Positions 9,268-18,228 are shown, counted from the stretch's first letter. The stretch: 56,596 nucleotides of DNA from Neobacillus cucumis (GCF_002860255.1 NZ_PGVE01000074.1:1-56596), one strand, 5' to 3'. Made by a program: numbers and translations. Notes: generated by a model not told the origin, from the sequence alone.

Positions 9268-11686
9268 TATGAAGATCGCTAAAGATTTCTTTAAGCATGT
9301 ACCAATAGAAAAGCAAGAGATTGTTCACGATAAACTAGAGACATTCTCTAAGATGATTACAAAGACGAATGTTTTTCATGAAATCCCTAAAGGATTTTGG
9401 ATTCGGAAAATAGCAGGGACGAATATTTATAAATTCCGGGTCAACTCGGGGGACCGTATTTTATTTTCGTTTCAAGAGGATGGTTCCATCACGTTTTTAA
9501 GCTTTGAGACACATGATAAGCAAATTCAAGCGGCCAAGCGTATGAACAAGGAAGAATTTATTGAGTTTGTCATAGATGAAACCGCATATGACGAAGAGCC
9601 AATAGATGAGAAAATCGATCGTTATGCATTACAAGAGCTAATGGGCAAGTTAAGCATTATTTCTCAACAGGACGTAATGGAAGATGAGTATGTTACGTTA
9701 CTGCTTGAGGACGATGAGCTTTTTGATTCTGAGCACATTTTAACACGTGAGCAATATGAAGCATTGAATACTCCATCTAAATTGACCATTGTATTTGGCT
9801 GTGCCGGGAGTGGAAAAACCAATATTGGTATTCGTCGATTATTGCTGCATCAGGAACTCAAAATTCCTACGTTATACGTGAGTCATTCTCCTTATTTAAT
9901 GAATGAAGTTAAAACGCAATTTTTAAAAAGAGCTGCTAGCGAACAATCCATACAATTTTTTTCTATGCACCAGTTGTATGAATACCTGTTAAAGCAATCG
10001 TTAACTTTGGTTACGAAAGAGGATTTTGTTCTTTGGTGCAAAGAAAATAATTTACAAAGCAAATTCACACCTGATGAGTTGTACATAGAAATAAATACGG
10101 TTATTAAGGGCCAGACACTGCAAAGAATAATGACACAGGAGCAGTATCAAAGATATCCTTCTGATTTTTCCATTCAGGACAAAAGAAATATTTATTTTGT
10201 TGCCAGTCTTTATCAGAAATGGCTTGATAGAAATCAATATTTCGATTTAAATGATTTGGCCTTTTTGATCCTGCAGGGAGATAGACAAGAGCTTGAAAGT
10301 GTTGTGTTCGATGAAATACAGGAGCTGACACGCAAACAATTTGAAAGTTTTCTGCATGTTTCAAAATCGCCAGCAAATCATTTATTACTAGGTGACCCAT
10401 ACCAGGCTATTGACAATTACGCCTTTCAACCAGAGCAAGTATATGAAGCATTATCAAGGCGAGATATTCCGTATCAAAAATATATTCTAAGTAAAAACTT
10501 CCGTTCAGGACATCAAGTGGTCCAGCTATTAAATTATATTAAAGAGCAAGAGGTAACCCATTATCCAACAACCAATCGGATGGATGAGATCGCGATACGA
10601 TCTACTTCCACCCCAAAATTGGTCGTTCAGAAGGAATTTACAGATGTATTGCTGCAAAAGCTGGACAAAGATGCCAACAGTATCATCATTGTTGCTACGC
10701 CTGAAGCGAAAAAAACGTTTCAAATGAAAGGCTTCCACCGTGTGTTTGTTGTTTCAGAGGTTCAGGGATTGCAATATAAAAATATATACTGCCAAGATAT
10801 TTTGCAGAATTTCTCTCATGTTAATCGATTTCAAAACCAAATCTATAAAACTTATTTCCATCTGATGTATGTCACTGCTTCCCGTACGTCGCAACATATT
10901 TATTTTCTGGAGGGACAGTCACCCAAAAATATTAGGGATGATTATTTCGAGGAGTATGATTATAAACAATTAGTAGAAATGGAATATGGCAGCACGTCTT
11001 CTGTTGAATGGCTGCAGGAAGCTAGAAAACTCGAGCTATTAGGAAAGTTTGAACAAGCCTTAGATGCTTATAAAAAAGCACAGGATCAGGAAGGACAGAC
11101 CCGTTGTCAGGCATTGTTATTACGTTCAAGAAATTATCAGCATCTGGGAACGTATCTTTCGTTTATTTATTTTGATTTTGATATAAAGAGTCCAAAACAA
11201 ATTGAGGATGCTTTTCAACTATTAAAGGATCATCATATACAAATGATTGGTCGAACAACGTATTTAATTTCTCAAACTAATGGTGTTATGACATTTAATC
11301 CATTCTTCATCGAACCTGGTAGGCAAATTCAGCAAATCAGTCAAGATTTGTACCGTCGTATTGATTATCCTTATGCTGCGAAATTTACCTTTTGTGTAGC
11401 GGGTGTATTTTATCATGAGAATGAGCCCATTCTGCTATCGGAAAAGTTTGGTAAGAGCCAGCTAAACGATATTAGATTCTTTGTAAAGAACGGCAAAATC
11501 GATTATCAACTTACCCATCTAGCCGAGTCAAGGCAGAAATTGAAGCAGTATATGGACTTTGAAATAGAAAAGCAACCTACGGTCCTGGAAGCTTTAGAAG
11601 GCTTTGATGTAGATGTTGTCATTGTAAATGCAAATGGAAAGAAGAAAGAAACTGCAGAAGATTTTCTGAATGATATTTTTGGGTAG
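9260..11686 (+). CDS. UvrD/Rep-type SF1 helicase with RelE/ParE-like N-terminal domain
   Basis: An 808-residue protein. Residues about 1-95 resemble a RelE/ParE-type toxin fold (KGFWIRKIAGTNIYKFRVNS, then RILFSFQEDGSITFLSFETH and a following K/R helix). A superfamily-1 ATPase follows: Walker A GCAGSGKT at about 180-187, Walker B VVFDEIQEL at about 347-355, motif IV-like SKNFRSG near 412, motif V-like EVQGLQYKNI, and motif VI-like MYVTASRTS near 537. A TPR-like helix pair (LLGKFEQALDAYKKAQDQEG) and an unrecognised C-terminal domain follow. The whole is like UvrD-family proteins that move on single strands using ATP. Overlap with the SEC-C/TPR gene marks a two-gene unit. A terminator lies 15 bp past the stop. 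Whether the RelE-like part is an active ribonuclease or an inert docking module cannot be decided here. Confidence 0.8.
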   Translation: MNSMKIAKDFFKHVPIEKQEIVHDKLETFSKMITKTNVFHEIPKGFWIRKIAGTNIYKFRVNSGDRILFSFQEDGSITFLSFETHDKQIQAAKRMNKEEFIEFVIDETAYDEEPIDEKIDRYALQELMGKLSIISQQDVMEDEYVTLLLEDDELFDSEHILTREQYEALNTPSKLTIVFGCAGSGKTNIGIRRLLLHQELKIPTLYVSHSPYLMNEVKTQFLKRAASEQSIQFFSMHQLYEYLLKQSLTLVTKEDFVLWCKENNLQSKFTPDELYIEINTVIKGQTLQRIMTQEQYQRYPSDFSIQDKRNIYFVASLYQKWLDRNQYFDLNDLAFLILQGDRQELESVVFDEIQELTRKQFESFLHVSKSPANHLLLGDPYQAIDNYAFQPEQVYEALSRRDIPYQKYILSKNFRSGHQVVQLLNYIKEQEVTHYPTTNRMDEIAIRSTSTPKLVVQKEFTDVLLQKLDKDANSIIIVATPEAKKTFQMKGFHRVFVVSEVQGLQYKNIYCQDILQNFSHVNRFQNQIYKTYFHLMYVTASRTSQHIYFLEGQSPKNIRDDYFEEYDYKQLVEMEYGSTSSVEWLQEARKLELLGKFEQALDAYKKAQDQEGQTRCQALLLRSRNYQHLGTYLSFIYFDFDIKSPKQIEDAFQLLKDHHIQMIGRTTYLISQTNGVMTFNPFFIEPGRQIQQISQDLYRRIDYPYAAKFTFCVAGVFYHENEPILLSEKFGKSQLNDIRFFVKNGKIDYQLTHLAESRQKLKQYMDFEIEKQPTVLEALEGFDVDVVIVNANGKKKETAEDFLNDIFG

Positions 11687-11701
11687 GAAATTCATGTAAT
11701 G

Positions 11702-11748
11702 AAAAAGGATTTGGCGACTTTTTGGATTATTCGCCGAATCCTTTTTTC
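11702..11748 (+). terminator. Terminator of the SEC-C/helicase operon
   Basis: AAAAGGATTTGGCGA pairs with TCGCCGAATCCTTTT (one mismatch) around a 14-nt loop and is followed by a T run. It lies just past the helicase stop at 11686. Confidence 0.8.
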
Positions 11749-11893
11749 ATGAGCCTATAAAATACCTCATACTCTAATGGCATTTCGAACAACTTCAATT
11801 TGGGCACCTTGCATAATACACCTATCATACGTGTTCTACTTGAATCTGATTATTAACACCGGTGGTAACTTTAAAACCATAATGATGTCCAAA
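11728..11893 (-). pseudogene. Decayed gene fragment beside a repeat-B copy
   Basis: The minus strand reads FGHHYGFKVTTGVNNQIQVE to a TGA at about 11826. In the next frame it reads MIGVLCKVPKLKLFEMPLEY, ending at TAA 11728 inside the shared terminator. The two pieces together look like one frameshifted gene tail. The upstream side is bounded at 11948 by repeat B. No family recognised; evidence is composition only. Confidence 0.3.
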
Positions 11894-12225
11894 AGTATTA
11901 ATCTTATTTTCTTTAGCTCATGGAATTCATAGCAAAGATCGAAATTCAGGGGTCAGACCCCACTCAAAATCACAAATCGCTCACATTTATTAGCCTTCCT
12001 CAAAATTTCTATTATTTTACCATTATGCTATTATATAGTAATATTTACGTATAATACAGAAAATGAGAAAGGGACTTTATAATCATGTAATCTATCAATT
12101 AGATTAAAGAGAAGTTCAAAAGAAAAAATCAATTTCTGAAGGAAATCATATAGGTAACTTATGGATTGGGGTATTAGGATTCTCTCTCATCGAAATCAAT
12201 TTCATTTTTAGGAGTGATCTTTTAA
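11762..12225. other. Stretch without an intact gene
   Basis: Holds the decayed fragment at 11728-11893, the repeat-B palindrome at 11948-11961, and about 260 bp of AT-rich sequence leading to the small gene at 12226. No further structure was supported. Confidence 0.5.
11948..11961. repeat. Repeat family B copy, GGGGTCAGACCCC
   Basis: A perfect palindromic core (GGGGTC-A-GACCCC), third copy in the window. It lies just upstream, in the minus-strand sense, of the decayed fragment at 11728-11893. Confidence 0.7.
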
Positions 12226-12387
12226 GTGGCACGAAAAACAAGAAGTGACTGTACGGTAGGAACATTCGAAAAAAAATATGGACTTCCGCCTGGAACCATT
12301 AGAAATGCGGATGGAAGGGATACAAGAAGTGATAAAAAAATTGGCACGATCCGAAAAGAAGCTGAAAGAAATCAAAATAAAAATTGA
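12226..12387 (+). CDS. Small basic protein with an internal TRSD...GT repeat
   Basis: GTG 12226 lies six bases past AGGAGTGATC, and the frame runs 53 codons to TGA 12385-12387. The sequence repeats itself: RKTRSDCTVGTFEKKYGLPP and GRDTRSDKKIGTIRKEAERN share TRSD, three residues, GT and a charged tail. A strong ribosome site, the internal repeat and codon-like composition make it more likely real than chance. It may be a small nucleic-acid-binding protein because it is very basic; that is inference. Family not recognised. Confidence 0.55.
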   Translation: MARKTRSDCTVGTFEKKYGLPPGTIRNADGRDTRSDKKIGTIRKEAERNQNKN

Positions 12388-12642
12388 AATCATAGGCTTG
12401 AAAATTTGTTCTCCCACAAAATAGAACTGCTATCAATGCGGGTGAAATGTAATGTCAAAAGTTAATGTGATAGTTTTATAGACATCCAACTCAAACTACA
12501 TAACGAAAATAATTTTAGGAGGATTGTCTTATGAATTGTGGCAATCCTTCTTTGTTTACCCTGTTTATCTGATTTTTAATTTTAGCTGGTTTCTAATTGT
12601 TATTGTATTTAAAGGTGTTACTTCAAAATCGGGGGAAAGAAA

Positions 12643-14256
12643 ATGAATGTTGCATTATTAAATGATTACGAGATCGACATTGAAAGGGTGGGCTTAGAAT
12701 TAGAAGAACAGGGCTACAAACGATATGAAGTAATTGAACAGCTTAATAAGCGTTATAGAGTTGCCTCAAAAAAAGGTGACTTTCGCTGTGTTTGTTGTGA
12801 TGAAAGAGTGGATATGGTTTTACCAGACGATAAGGTTTTTTTCTTTAGGCACTATGATAAGGAAACATGCTCTTATAGCGAAAATCACAAAACATACAAG
12901 AGCCAAAAAAGTTTAGAAGATATGCCCAAACACCGAGCAGGTAAAGCCATTTTAAGAACCTACCTAGAAGGAACATGTAAAGTCAATAAGATAAGATTAA
13001 CTGATGGATATCGGTTTAAGAGCACCTTATCTTATGTTCCTGATTTTATTTTAGAATTCCCCAGTGGTCAAAAGTGGGCAGTTGATTATTTAACTGGGTT
13101 AAAAACTGATCAAAAGTATGCAAATAGCCTCCATAAGCGAAGGAATACATACATCCAGCATCATTTCACCCCTATTTTTCTATTTGATAGTTATTGGTTA
13201 GCTTATGAGCCAGATATTAACCATGTTTCTTTAGTAGATGGAGAATTATTGTGTGTGGGTCAAACCCAGCAAGATTATTTATGGACAGATTTTATAAGAA
13301 GGTTGGATACAAAACTGAAAGATACTCTATTTATTCAACGCCCCTTCAATCTTCAAGTAAAAAGTATGGCTTACTTTGCTCCTTATGAACGTGAAATTAA
13401 TATCATCCGATTTTTACAACAGAGTGATAACCCCAGGAAGACGAGGACCGTATACCATCCAATCAACGTACCGTTAGACAAAGCCTTAACTATTAATCAT
13501 GACCAATCCGATTTTACTTATACGAATGATACTGAAGAGGAGTACCGTCAGGAATTAAAAAGGCAACTTGAACTAATCCATCAACAACAAGAACATCTTC
13601 GAAAGCAACAAGAATTAGAAAGAGCTAAACAAGAAGAAGAGGCGCGTAAGCAAAGAGAATTAGCTAGAACGCTTGAAGAAGAGAGAAAGAAAAGAACAGC
13701 TCAAAATTCAAGTTATGACAGCACCCCGCCTGTACCTTTTATTGGGCGTACCCAGCAGCAAATGGATGTTGATATGAAAAGAGATATGGAATTCTTACAA
13801 AGAAGTAAATTATCTGAGGAATCTTATTTATACAAACAAGTGGTACAGAACTTGGTGAAATATTATGGAATAGAAGGCGAAGTCGGGCAAGTGGCAAGTG
13901 AGCACAGAAGTCCAGTAAATCTATTAGAGAACTCACAAGCAGCTTTTGAAAACAATCAATCCATGAATGGAAAGAACAACCTAGCATCCAAACTTCCCAA
14001 TTGGAAGGTGGATGAGATTTTAAATCATTATGTAAATGGGGAAGCTTACTTTTTGGGCGATCAAAGAAAGTGGAAAGAAATTGTGCTGCATTCGTATGAG
14101 CTTGTAAATCACAATAAAATTTCAATACCACAGTTGCTGGAGAAAATAAAAGAGCAAGGAATCAAATATCAACAGCCTGAAAAAATCATGTCCTATCCGA
14201 TAAAGGAGTATTTACAGTTTATTAGTAAAAGGGTAAAAAATGGGGGATCCCTATAA
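12643..14256 (+). CDS. CoiA-like nuclease protein with zinc knuckle and coiled coil
   Basis: A 537-residue protein whose first third follows the CoiA plan. A zinc-knuckle region (FRCVCCDERVDMVLP, with C49, C52, H70 and C76 as candidate ligands) is followed by a KSLEDMPKHRAGKAIL helix and a PD-(D/E)XK-like core (YVPDFILEFPSGQKWAVDY, D134 and D148). The canonical lysine is not obvious, so activity is uncertain. Residues about 290-348 form a long coiled coil rich in E, K, Q and R. The C-terminal 100 residues (ILNHYVNGEAYFLGDQRKWK) are not recognised. CoiA proteins act in recombination of incoming DNA during competence, and a comK homologue lies 8 kb away. AAAGAAAATG gives only a modest ribosome site. 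A remnant of a similar C-terminus is at 4064-4171. Confidence 0.65.
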   Translation: MNVALLNDYEIDIERVGLELEEQGYKRYEVIEQLNKRYRVASKKGDFRCVCCDERVDMVLPDDKVFFFRHYDKETCSYSENHKTYKSQKSLEDMPKHRAGKAILRTYLEGTCKVNKIRLTDGYRFKSTLSYVPDFILEFPSGQKWAVDYLTGLKTDQKYANSLHKRRNTYIQHHFTPIFLFDSYWLAYEPDINHVSLVDGELLCVGQTQQDYLWTDFIRRLDTKLKDTLFIQRPFNLQVKSMAYFAPYEREINIIRFLQQSDNPRKTRTVYHPINVPLDKALTINHDQSDFTYTNDTEEEYRQELKRQLELIHQQQEHLRKQQELERAKQEEEARKQRELARTLEEERKKRTAQNSSYDSTPPVPFIGRTQQQMDVDMKRDMEFLQRSKLSEESYLYKQVVQNLVKYYGIEGEVGQVASEHRSPVNLLENSQAAFENNQSMNGKNNLASKLPNWKVDEILNHYVNGEAYFLGDQRKWKEIVLHSYELVNHNKISIPQLLEKIKEQGIKYQQPEKIMSYPIKEYLQFISKRVKNGGSL

Positions 14257-14313
14257 TTAAAATTTCTTATAATCTATCAAATAATATAGAAAAAAGGTTA
14301 ATGATTTGGAGGC

Positions 14314-14375
14314 TGGATCCTAAAAAGAATCCAGCCATCAATCAAACTCCGATTCAGGAGCTAAACAAATACTGA
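14314..14375 (+). pseudogene. 3' remnant duplicated from the L,D-transpeptidase gene
   Basis: The sequence 14314-14400 is nearly identical to 32865-32951, the last codons and 3' flank of the L,D-transpeptidase gene. It encodes LDPKKNPAINQTPIQELNKY and then TGA, against LDPKKNPVIIQTPIQELNKY there. No upstream part of the gene is present. It is either the scar of a lost second copy or a short segmental duplication. Confidence 0.8.
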
Positions 14376-14421
14376 TTCTCCACGGAGAAACAAAAAGCCA
14401 TGAGAATCCTCCCAGTGAAGC

Positions 14422-15678
14422 CTAAGAAATTACTTTCCTCAAAGGGCTAATAATGAAACAAGTGGAGGCTACAATTGAAATAATAAGAAACAAGCCGATA
14501 CAACCTATTATATACTTGGTTATATCTACACCAAGTATATGTGTGGTAATGGCTGTAGCGAAAAGAGCAATAGAAGAAATAATTACCGCATAACTTGAGT
14601 TGTTATTATAAAGGGAAATAAGCAAGGGCTTATTTTCTTTTACTGAATAATAAGAAGCATATTGTCTAGCAAATAAATAAAATAGTCCGTATATGTAGCC
14701 AATCAATGCTCCTAAGAATAATAGAATCCAAAATGTGATTGCAGTTGTTAAGAACAAACTGATCATAGCAATAAACAAGCCAATCGAAATTTTTAAGTGA
14801 ATCATTTTTGAAGGCGCCAATAGTTCTCCATTAGTAGATTTTAATTTTGATTTTGTTCTCATCACTGCTACAATAGCAAAGACATTCATTGTAGTGAGCA
14901 GGACTCCACTCTTTAATACAGAACTCTTCATCTGGTAATAATCTGCCAATAGGAAAACCGTGTTACTTGAAAATAGTAGAGAAGCAGAAGCTAAAGAGAT
15001 GACATAGATTAAAAAAAGAATATCTTGGAATGTTAATTTTTCTCCTTTTAATAGAGTGCCAAATCTTTCTTGTGCTACATTTGTTGGCGATTGAGTATTT
15101 ACTAGAATAATTAGCAAGGTATAAGCAGAGAGTAATGCCAGCACGGTACTATTTATCGCAAAACTAGGAAGTATGAATGCAAAATACACAGGAGCAATCA
15201 TAATTCCAAGCAATTGAAACAAGCTTGTTATCTTGGAGTGAAAACTTACCATATGGTTTGGTGTCACACTTACAAAATACTGATCCATGACGTTAACCAA
15301 AAATTGCGTTACCGTTCTAGTAATGATAAAAAACAAAACAAAAATCCATACATTGGAAACTTTAAATAAGAAGATGGATACAATCAGAATGAGTGAGATT
15401 GTCATTGTAAGGATTAATTTAACAGAACCCCTATTACATCTACTTATATAGAAGTTTGAAAGATTGACCCACCATATGATGGTAATACTGCCTAAGGACC
15501 CTAGGATTAAACAAATAGACAACCAAATGGCTTTTGTTTCCGGAAAAGTTTGTGCGAAAAAGTATTGGGGAACGACATTTTGTATTCCTGTACCTAAGAA
15601 TGATACAAAGAAATAAACCACACTACGTTGAGGAATACTTCTTAAATTTAGTTTTTTAAGAATCGTGTTCATCTTCAA
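14422..15678 (-). CDS. MFS-type transporter, about 12 TM segments
   Basis: A 418-residue, strongly hydrophobic protein with roughly twelve membrane segments in two halves separated by a basic loop near the middle (MRTKSKLKSTNGELLAPSKM). The layout is that of a major facilitator, but classic MFS signature motifs are weak. It starts 5 bp after the stop of the PlsC-like acyltransferase gene, so the two are co-transcribed. The pairing resembles LplT/Aas systems, where a lysophospholipid flippase works with an acyltransferase; a lipid substrate is therefore a reasonable guess. Confidence 0.65.
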   Translation of the reverse strand: MKMNTILKKLNLRSIPQRSVVYFFVSFLGTGIQNVVPQYFFAQTFPETKAIWLSICLILGSLGSITIIWWVNLSNFYISRCNRGSVKLILTMTISLILIVSIFLFKVSNVWIFVLFFIITRTVTQFLVNVMDQYFVSVTPNHMVSFHSKITSLFQLLGIMIAPVYFAFILPSFAINSTVLALLSAYTLLIILVNTQSPTNVAQERFGTLLKGEKLTFQDILFLIYVISLASASLLFSSNTVFLLADYYQMKSSVLKSGVLLTTMNVFAIVAVMRTKSKLKSTNGELLAPSKMIHLKISIGLFIAMISLFLTTAITFWILLFLGALIGYIYGLFYLFARQYASYYSVKENKPLLISLYNNNSSYAVIISSIALFATAITTHILGVDITKYIIGCIGLFLIISIVASTCFIISPLRKVIS

Positions 15679-15683
15679 TTTTT

Positions 15684-16697
15684 TTATAAACCTTCCTGTT
15701 TTGTTCTATGTATGTCATGATTCATTTGAAGGCAATCTGCTAAACCGGACAGCCATTTTTCCATCGGGCTTTGGCCAAACGTTAATTCGCTCTTCTTAAG
15801 GCGTTCCAAAAAATCTAAAAGTTCTGGACTGGGATGAGATTTCATTTCCCATACTTTAAGGATCGTCGCAAACTCTACGGGCACTCCAAATTGGTTCATA
15901 CAAACTTCTACTTTTCTTGAAAAATCGAGATCAGGTTTATTGGGTTTCTCACAATTTGCTAGCATCCCCAAATGGTTTATCGCTTGTAAAATCATTTCCT
16001 TCTGTTGAGAGAATTCTAAATCCTTGATCTCTTCCGGGAAAATAGGACTCCCAACATAGAAATCTTGAGTGCCAAAATGGATGGGGAATTCGGTCCTTTC
16101 ATCTGACTCTTCAATGGGCAGCCCTCCTATAAAACGGATTGGAACGATCGGTATGTTCGCTTGAATAGCCAATTGTACCATTCTTCTGTTAACCTTTGTT
16201 GTCTCTTGTCTGCAAGTTAACGCACGAGTTCCTTCGGTATGAATCAAAATAGAAGTATGATTATTTTTCATCTCTAATTCTATTTTCCTTAGAATCTCAA
16301 TAAAAGAAACTGGTTTGCTTCTATCAAAATACATTAACGCATTATGAGGAGTACCATTCGGGTGTTCATGTGAGTGACTGTGTAACTTTCCAAGCCATGT
16401 TTCTGTATGCTCTTGTTTAGCAATGGCAGTAACGAGTGTTTGAGATAATCCACCTACCATATAGATAAAGAGTAATGACTCAACTGCAGTTTGATGATTC
16501 GCAAGATATAATACCGGCTTCCCTTTTAATGTCTCAAAATTCTTGACATCAGTTAAAACAATATTTCTAATAAATTTTTCGGCTAATCCTATATAAATAT
16601 CTTCAACAATCCAGTCACTTACCCCATGAACTCCGCTCCAAAAGTCAATGATTGAAGACATGTTTTCATATGTTGCTTCAATGATTCTTGTATTCAC
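15684..16697 (-). CDS. PlsC-like (LPLAT superfamily) acyltransferase
   Basis: A 337-residue protein with two of the signature blocks of glycerolipid acyltransferases: LANHQTAVES (block I, H68) and HTEGTR (block III, E155-R158). Block I is normally H-x4-D; here it is H68-x4-E73, a conservative change in the catalytic pair. The protein lacks obvious membrane anchors, and the C-terminal 100 residues are not recognised. GTG 16697 follows GGAGGATTAAAG. It leads the operon with the MFS-type transporter. Likely reaction: acyl transfer to a lysolipid or related acceptor. Confidence 0.75.
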   Translation of the reverse strand: MNTRIIEATYENMSSIIDFWSGVHGVSDWIVEDIYIGLAEKFIRNIVLTDVKNFETLKGKPVLYLANHQTAVESLLFIYMVGGLSQTLVTAIAKQEHTETWLGKLHSHSHEHPNGTPHNALMYFDRSKPVSFIEILRKIELEMKNNHTSILIHTEGTRALTCRQETTKVNRRMVQLAIQANIPIVPIRFIGGLPIEESDERTEFPIHFGTQDFYVGSPIFPEEIKDLEFSQQKEMILQAINHLGMLANCEKPNKPDLDFSRKVEVCMNQFGVPVEFATILKVWEMKSHPSPELLDFLERLKKSELTFGQSPMEKWLSGLADCLQMNHDIHRTKQEGL

Positions 16698-16839
16698 CTT
16701 TAATCCTCCAATCCTTCAACCTTTAGGACTATCGTAGCCCTCTTTTATATCAATTATTTGGAATTATGGGTAAATTTTAACATGTCTAAATATTCATTAT
16801 CAATTGTTTTGTTTTTAGGGAAAGTAAAAAGCAGTTTAT

Positions 16840-16942
16840 TATGGGGACGGTTCTAGTGGCTGCGGTTTTCAGATTAACTGTGCCTGTGGCTTATAAACTG
16901 GGATTAAGCAAAAAAAGAGGGCCGTGAGAACCGTCCCTGTGG
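16840..16942. repeat. Repeat family A, paired inverted element (BIME-like)
   Basis: GGGGACGGTTCTAGTGGC at the left end and GTGAGAACCGTCCC at the right end are inverted copies of the repeat-A core, about 100 bp apart. The pair flanks a spacer with no coding potential. The arrangement is like two REP sequences making up one mobile unit. Confidence 0.7.
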
Positions 16943-16981
16943 TTTCTGATTCTATACATGGCTTGTTTTTTCCATAACTTA

Positions 16982-17866
16982 TCATAATCCTCGACCAGAA
17001 TGATAATGAAACTCAACCGGGTACTCTGAAAATTTCTCTCTCCATAGATTAAATGTATTAGGCAATTTATTTTTAAAAGCAGGATTTGTAGTATAGAACT
17101 TCACCATTTGGCTGTCAGAAATAAAAGCGACATAAACATATCCTTTTGGATCCACCATGACAGCCCCCTCCATAATGGTGAACAAGCCACGTACCGCGCC
17201 AAATGTTGCGTTCGTTCCAAGATGATCCTGATCCCTCTCGGTCCGGAGTATCTGCATGCTTTCTACCAGTAGATGGTAATCATCTCCTAGCAGCTTCTGA
17301 ATCACCTTATCATGAAGGGCATTGACAATCTTTAACTTTGCTAACGTCGAGGATGTGGACGTCTGTTCCTTCCTCTCGGCCGCCGTTTTTGCTTCTGAAA
17401 GCTGGTATTCACCATCAAATGTCGTACCTATCCCTCCGGCCACACTGCATTCAGGGGATTGTGCAATAAAAATTGACTCTTTTTCCACTGTAAAACTTAA
17501 CTGGCATTTATTCTCGCCATTATAGCCGCCAACATCTGCCGAACGGCTTGCCGTCCCTTCCAAATACCCGACATTGGCCCCGCTTGTCACATTCAGGTTA
17601 AAATCAAACGATCCTTCCTGTTCATTCGAAATGGTCAATATCCCCGTATCACGGCTTGAAACCCGGGTCCATTTTCCCTCCCACATCTTTCCGGGAGCCC
17701 TTTGTACGCTATTCTCAGAAACAGATTTTTCCTTACTAGTGAGATCTTTCTTTTCTGTCGTTTCCTCCTTTGATTGCAAGGTCACTTCAGGCTTTTGTTT
17801 AAAAAGAAAAAATCCTCCTACTGCTAGCACAATTATAGTGGCCACAATTGCCCAAATCTTCTTCAT
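16982..17866 (-). CDS. Membrane-anchored exported protein of unknown function
   Basis: MKKIWAIVATIIVLAVGGFF is a single N-terminal anchor or uncleaved signal. A charged S/T/K/E linker (about 25-60) follows, then a beta-rich domain beginning GKMWEGKWTRVSSRDTGILT with two cysteines at about 120 and 138 (a possible disulfide). A second region (about 180-294) includes GAVMVDPKGYVYVAFISDSQ. It is 62 bp downstream of the small RyR-domain gene and probably shares its transcript. No family recognised; the first domain resembles small lysozyme-inhibitor-like beta barrels only in general character. Confidence 0.6.
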   Translation of the reverse strand: MKKIWAIVATIIVLAVGGFFLFKQKPEVTLQSKEETTEKKDLTSKEKSVSENSVQRAPGKMWEGKWTRVSSRDTGILTISNEQEGSFDFNLNVTSGANVGYLEGTASRSADVGGYNGENKCQLSFTVEKESIFIAQSPECSVAGGIGTTFDGEYQLSEAKTAAERKEQTSTSSTLAKLKIVNALHDKVIQKLLGDDYHLLVESMQILRTERDQDHLGTNATFGAVRGLFTIMEGAVMVDPKGYVYVAFISDSQMVKFYTTNPAFKNKLPNTFNLWREKFSEYPVEFHYHSGRGL

Positions 17867-17928
17867 TATTAATCCCCTTTTGCTATTTTTGTCTTATGCC
17901 CATCACCAAATGATGGGAGGGTATCATT

Positions 17929-18228
17929 TCATTCATCACTCCTCGTATTCTTTTTTTCTATGGTATAGCCGAGTGAGAGAATCACTTTCAATGTTTCCAT
18001 CGCTGTACTGCGGTCATAATCCTTATCTATTTCCGCTAATTGGGCATATGGTATCAGATTGGGATGGGTTTTAGCCGTATCGTCACGGTTTGGCCCATAT
18101 CGCCAGCCTTGTTCCATACGCTGGGAGGCCCATATTTCATGGATATGTTCCGCCAGTTCCTCCTTCAGTTCAAGGATTTCCTTAGGCAAATCTGCCTTTG
18201 CTGTATCTATTGGTCTTGGTTTATACAT
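17929..18228 (-). CDS. Stand-alone RyR (ryanodine-receptor-type) domain protein
   Basis: All 99 residues correspond to one RyR domain: PRPIDTAKADLPKEI, then LAEHIHEIWASQRMEQGWRYG, DDTAKTHPNLIPYAQL, KDYDRSTAMETLKVILSLGY. The IWA..R...GW.YG and YDR motifs are the family's strongest. In animals the repeat is part of calcium-release channels. In bacteria, RyR domains occur alone or fused to TrkA-like or conflict-system proteins and are thought to sense a ligand, possibly a nucleotide. It leads a two-gene unit with the 16982 anchored protein and is divergent from the lipoprotein gene at 18308. Confidence 0.85.
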   Translation of the reverse strand: MYKPRPIDTAKADLPKEILELKEELAEHIHEIWASQRMEQGWRYGPNRDDTAKTHPNLIPYAQLAEIDKDYDRSTAMETLKVILSLGYTIEKKNTRSDE

